Source: Alphaproteobacteria bacterium (lineage in GTDB: Bacteria > Pseudomonadota > Alphaproteobacteria > Sphingomonadales > Sphingomonadaceae). From it: a DNA stretch of 7,904 bases. Below the pieces are notes generated by a model that searched no databases, was not told the DNA's origin, and saw nothing but the letters and a program-made list of their open reading frames with translations. The position numbers and the translations under genes are program-made. The stretch lies in NCBI GenBank assembly GCA_028293055.1, contig JAQGLD010000153.1, positions 1-7,904 on the forward strand, written 5' to 3'. Positions 7,795 to 7,904 of the stretch are shown here, in pieces. Numbering within the stretch: the stretch's first letter is position 1; each line of letters begins with the position of its first letter.

Positions 7795-7904
7795 GTGGAC
7801 ATTGATACGGACGCCCTGCGCGGCTTGCTCGGCGCCGCGGCGGTGCGGGCGCGGGGGCACGAGATGCTGGCGCTGGCGATCGACGGCAAGGTTGCGGGCT
7901 GGCG
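7795..7904 (+). CDS. DUF1688-family protein (URC4-like), 3' end missing
   Basis: Only the first 36 codons are visible; the frame is open to the right edge. A stop (TGA at 7762) bounds the frame upstream. GTG at 7795 is the only common start codon before the conserved part, with just a weak GGA-type ribosome site. The segment LLGAAAVRARGHEMLALAIDG matches the way DUF1688 proteins begin (a leucine pair, then AVR-R, then a LAL helix). DUF1688 includes yeast Urc4, required for uracil breakdown together with the GCHII-like Urc1. The family call rests on this short stretch plus the neighbour, so it is moderately sure. Whether it shares a transcript with the gene 94 bases upstream depends on the two hairpins between them. 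Confidence 0.65.
   Translation, partial: MDIDTDALRGLLGAAAVRARGHEMLALAIDGKVAGW

Overview
The window is GC-rich alphaproteobacterial chromosome, most likely from the Sphingomonadales. The basis is the strong G/C third-position bias, an RcnB-like Arg/Asp-rich secreted protein, and intergenic repeats built on CGCGAAG octamers and GGGATGACG hairpins, which I associate with that group. The taxonomic call is inference. No tRNA, rRNA, CRISPR array, transposase or phage gene was seen.

Layout, left to right: (1) the C-terminal part of an S9-family (prolyl oligopeptidase-like) serine peptidase, + strand, cut by the left edge; (2) about 490 bases without a gene, holding a perfect 26-bp inverted repeat made of tandem octamers around an internal palindrome, then a separate array of CGCGAAG units; (3) a small secreted RcnB-like protein, + strand, closed by a strong UUCG-loop terminator; (4) a REP-like inverted repeat; (5) on the - strand, a large exported TPR-CHAT protein (putative caspase/separase-fold protease) followed by a short C-terminally membrane-anchored protein; (6) about 520 bases without a gene, holding a second octamer-armed inverted repeat and a second REP-like hairpin; (7) on the + strand, a GTP cyclohydrolase II homologue with an N-terminal extension domain, and after a 94-base gap with two hairpins the first 36 codons of what looks like a DUF1688 (URC4-type) protein, cut by the right edge.

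The most informative functional association is at the right end. A GCHII homologue with an extra N-terminal domain, directly followed by a DUF1688 gene, is the URC1-URC4 pair linked to the URC route of uracil catabolism. The gene is therefore probably not the housekeeping riboflavin ribA, although its zinc and catalytic residues are intact. The CHAT protein is the other notable gene: it has a signal peptide and an intact His/Cys dyad, which suggests a protease-like module outside the cytoplasm. The rest appears to be ordinary chromosome with a high density of small repeats between genes; no clearly new multi-gene system could be shown.
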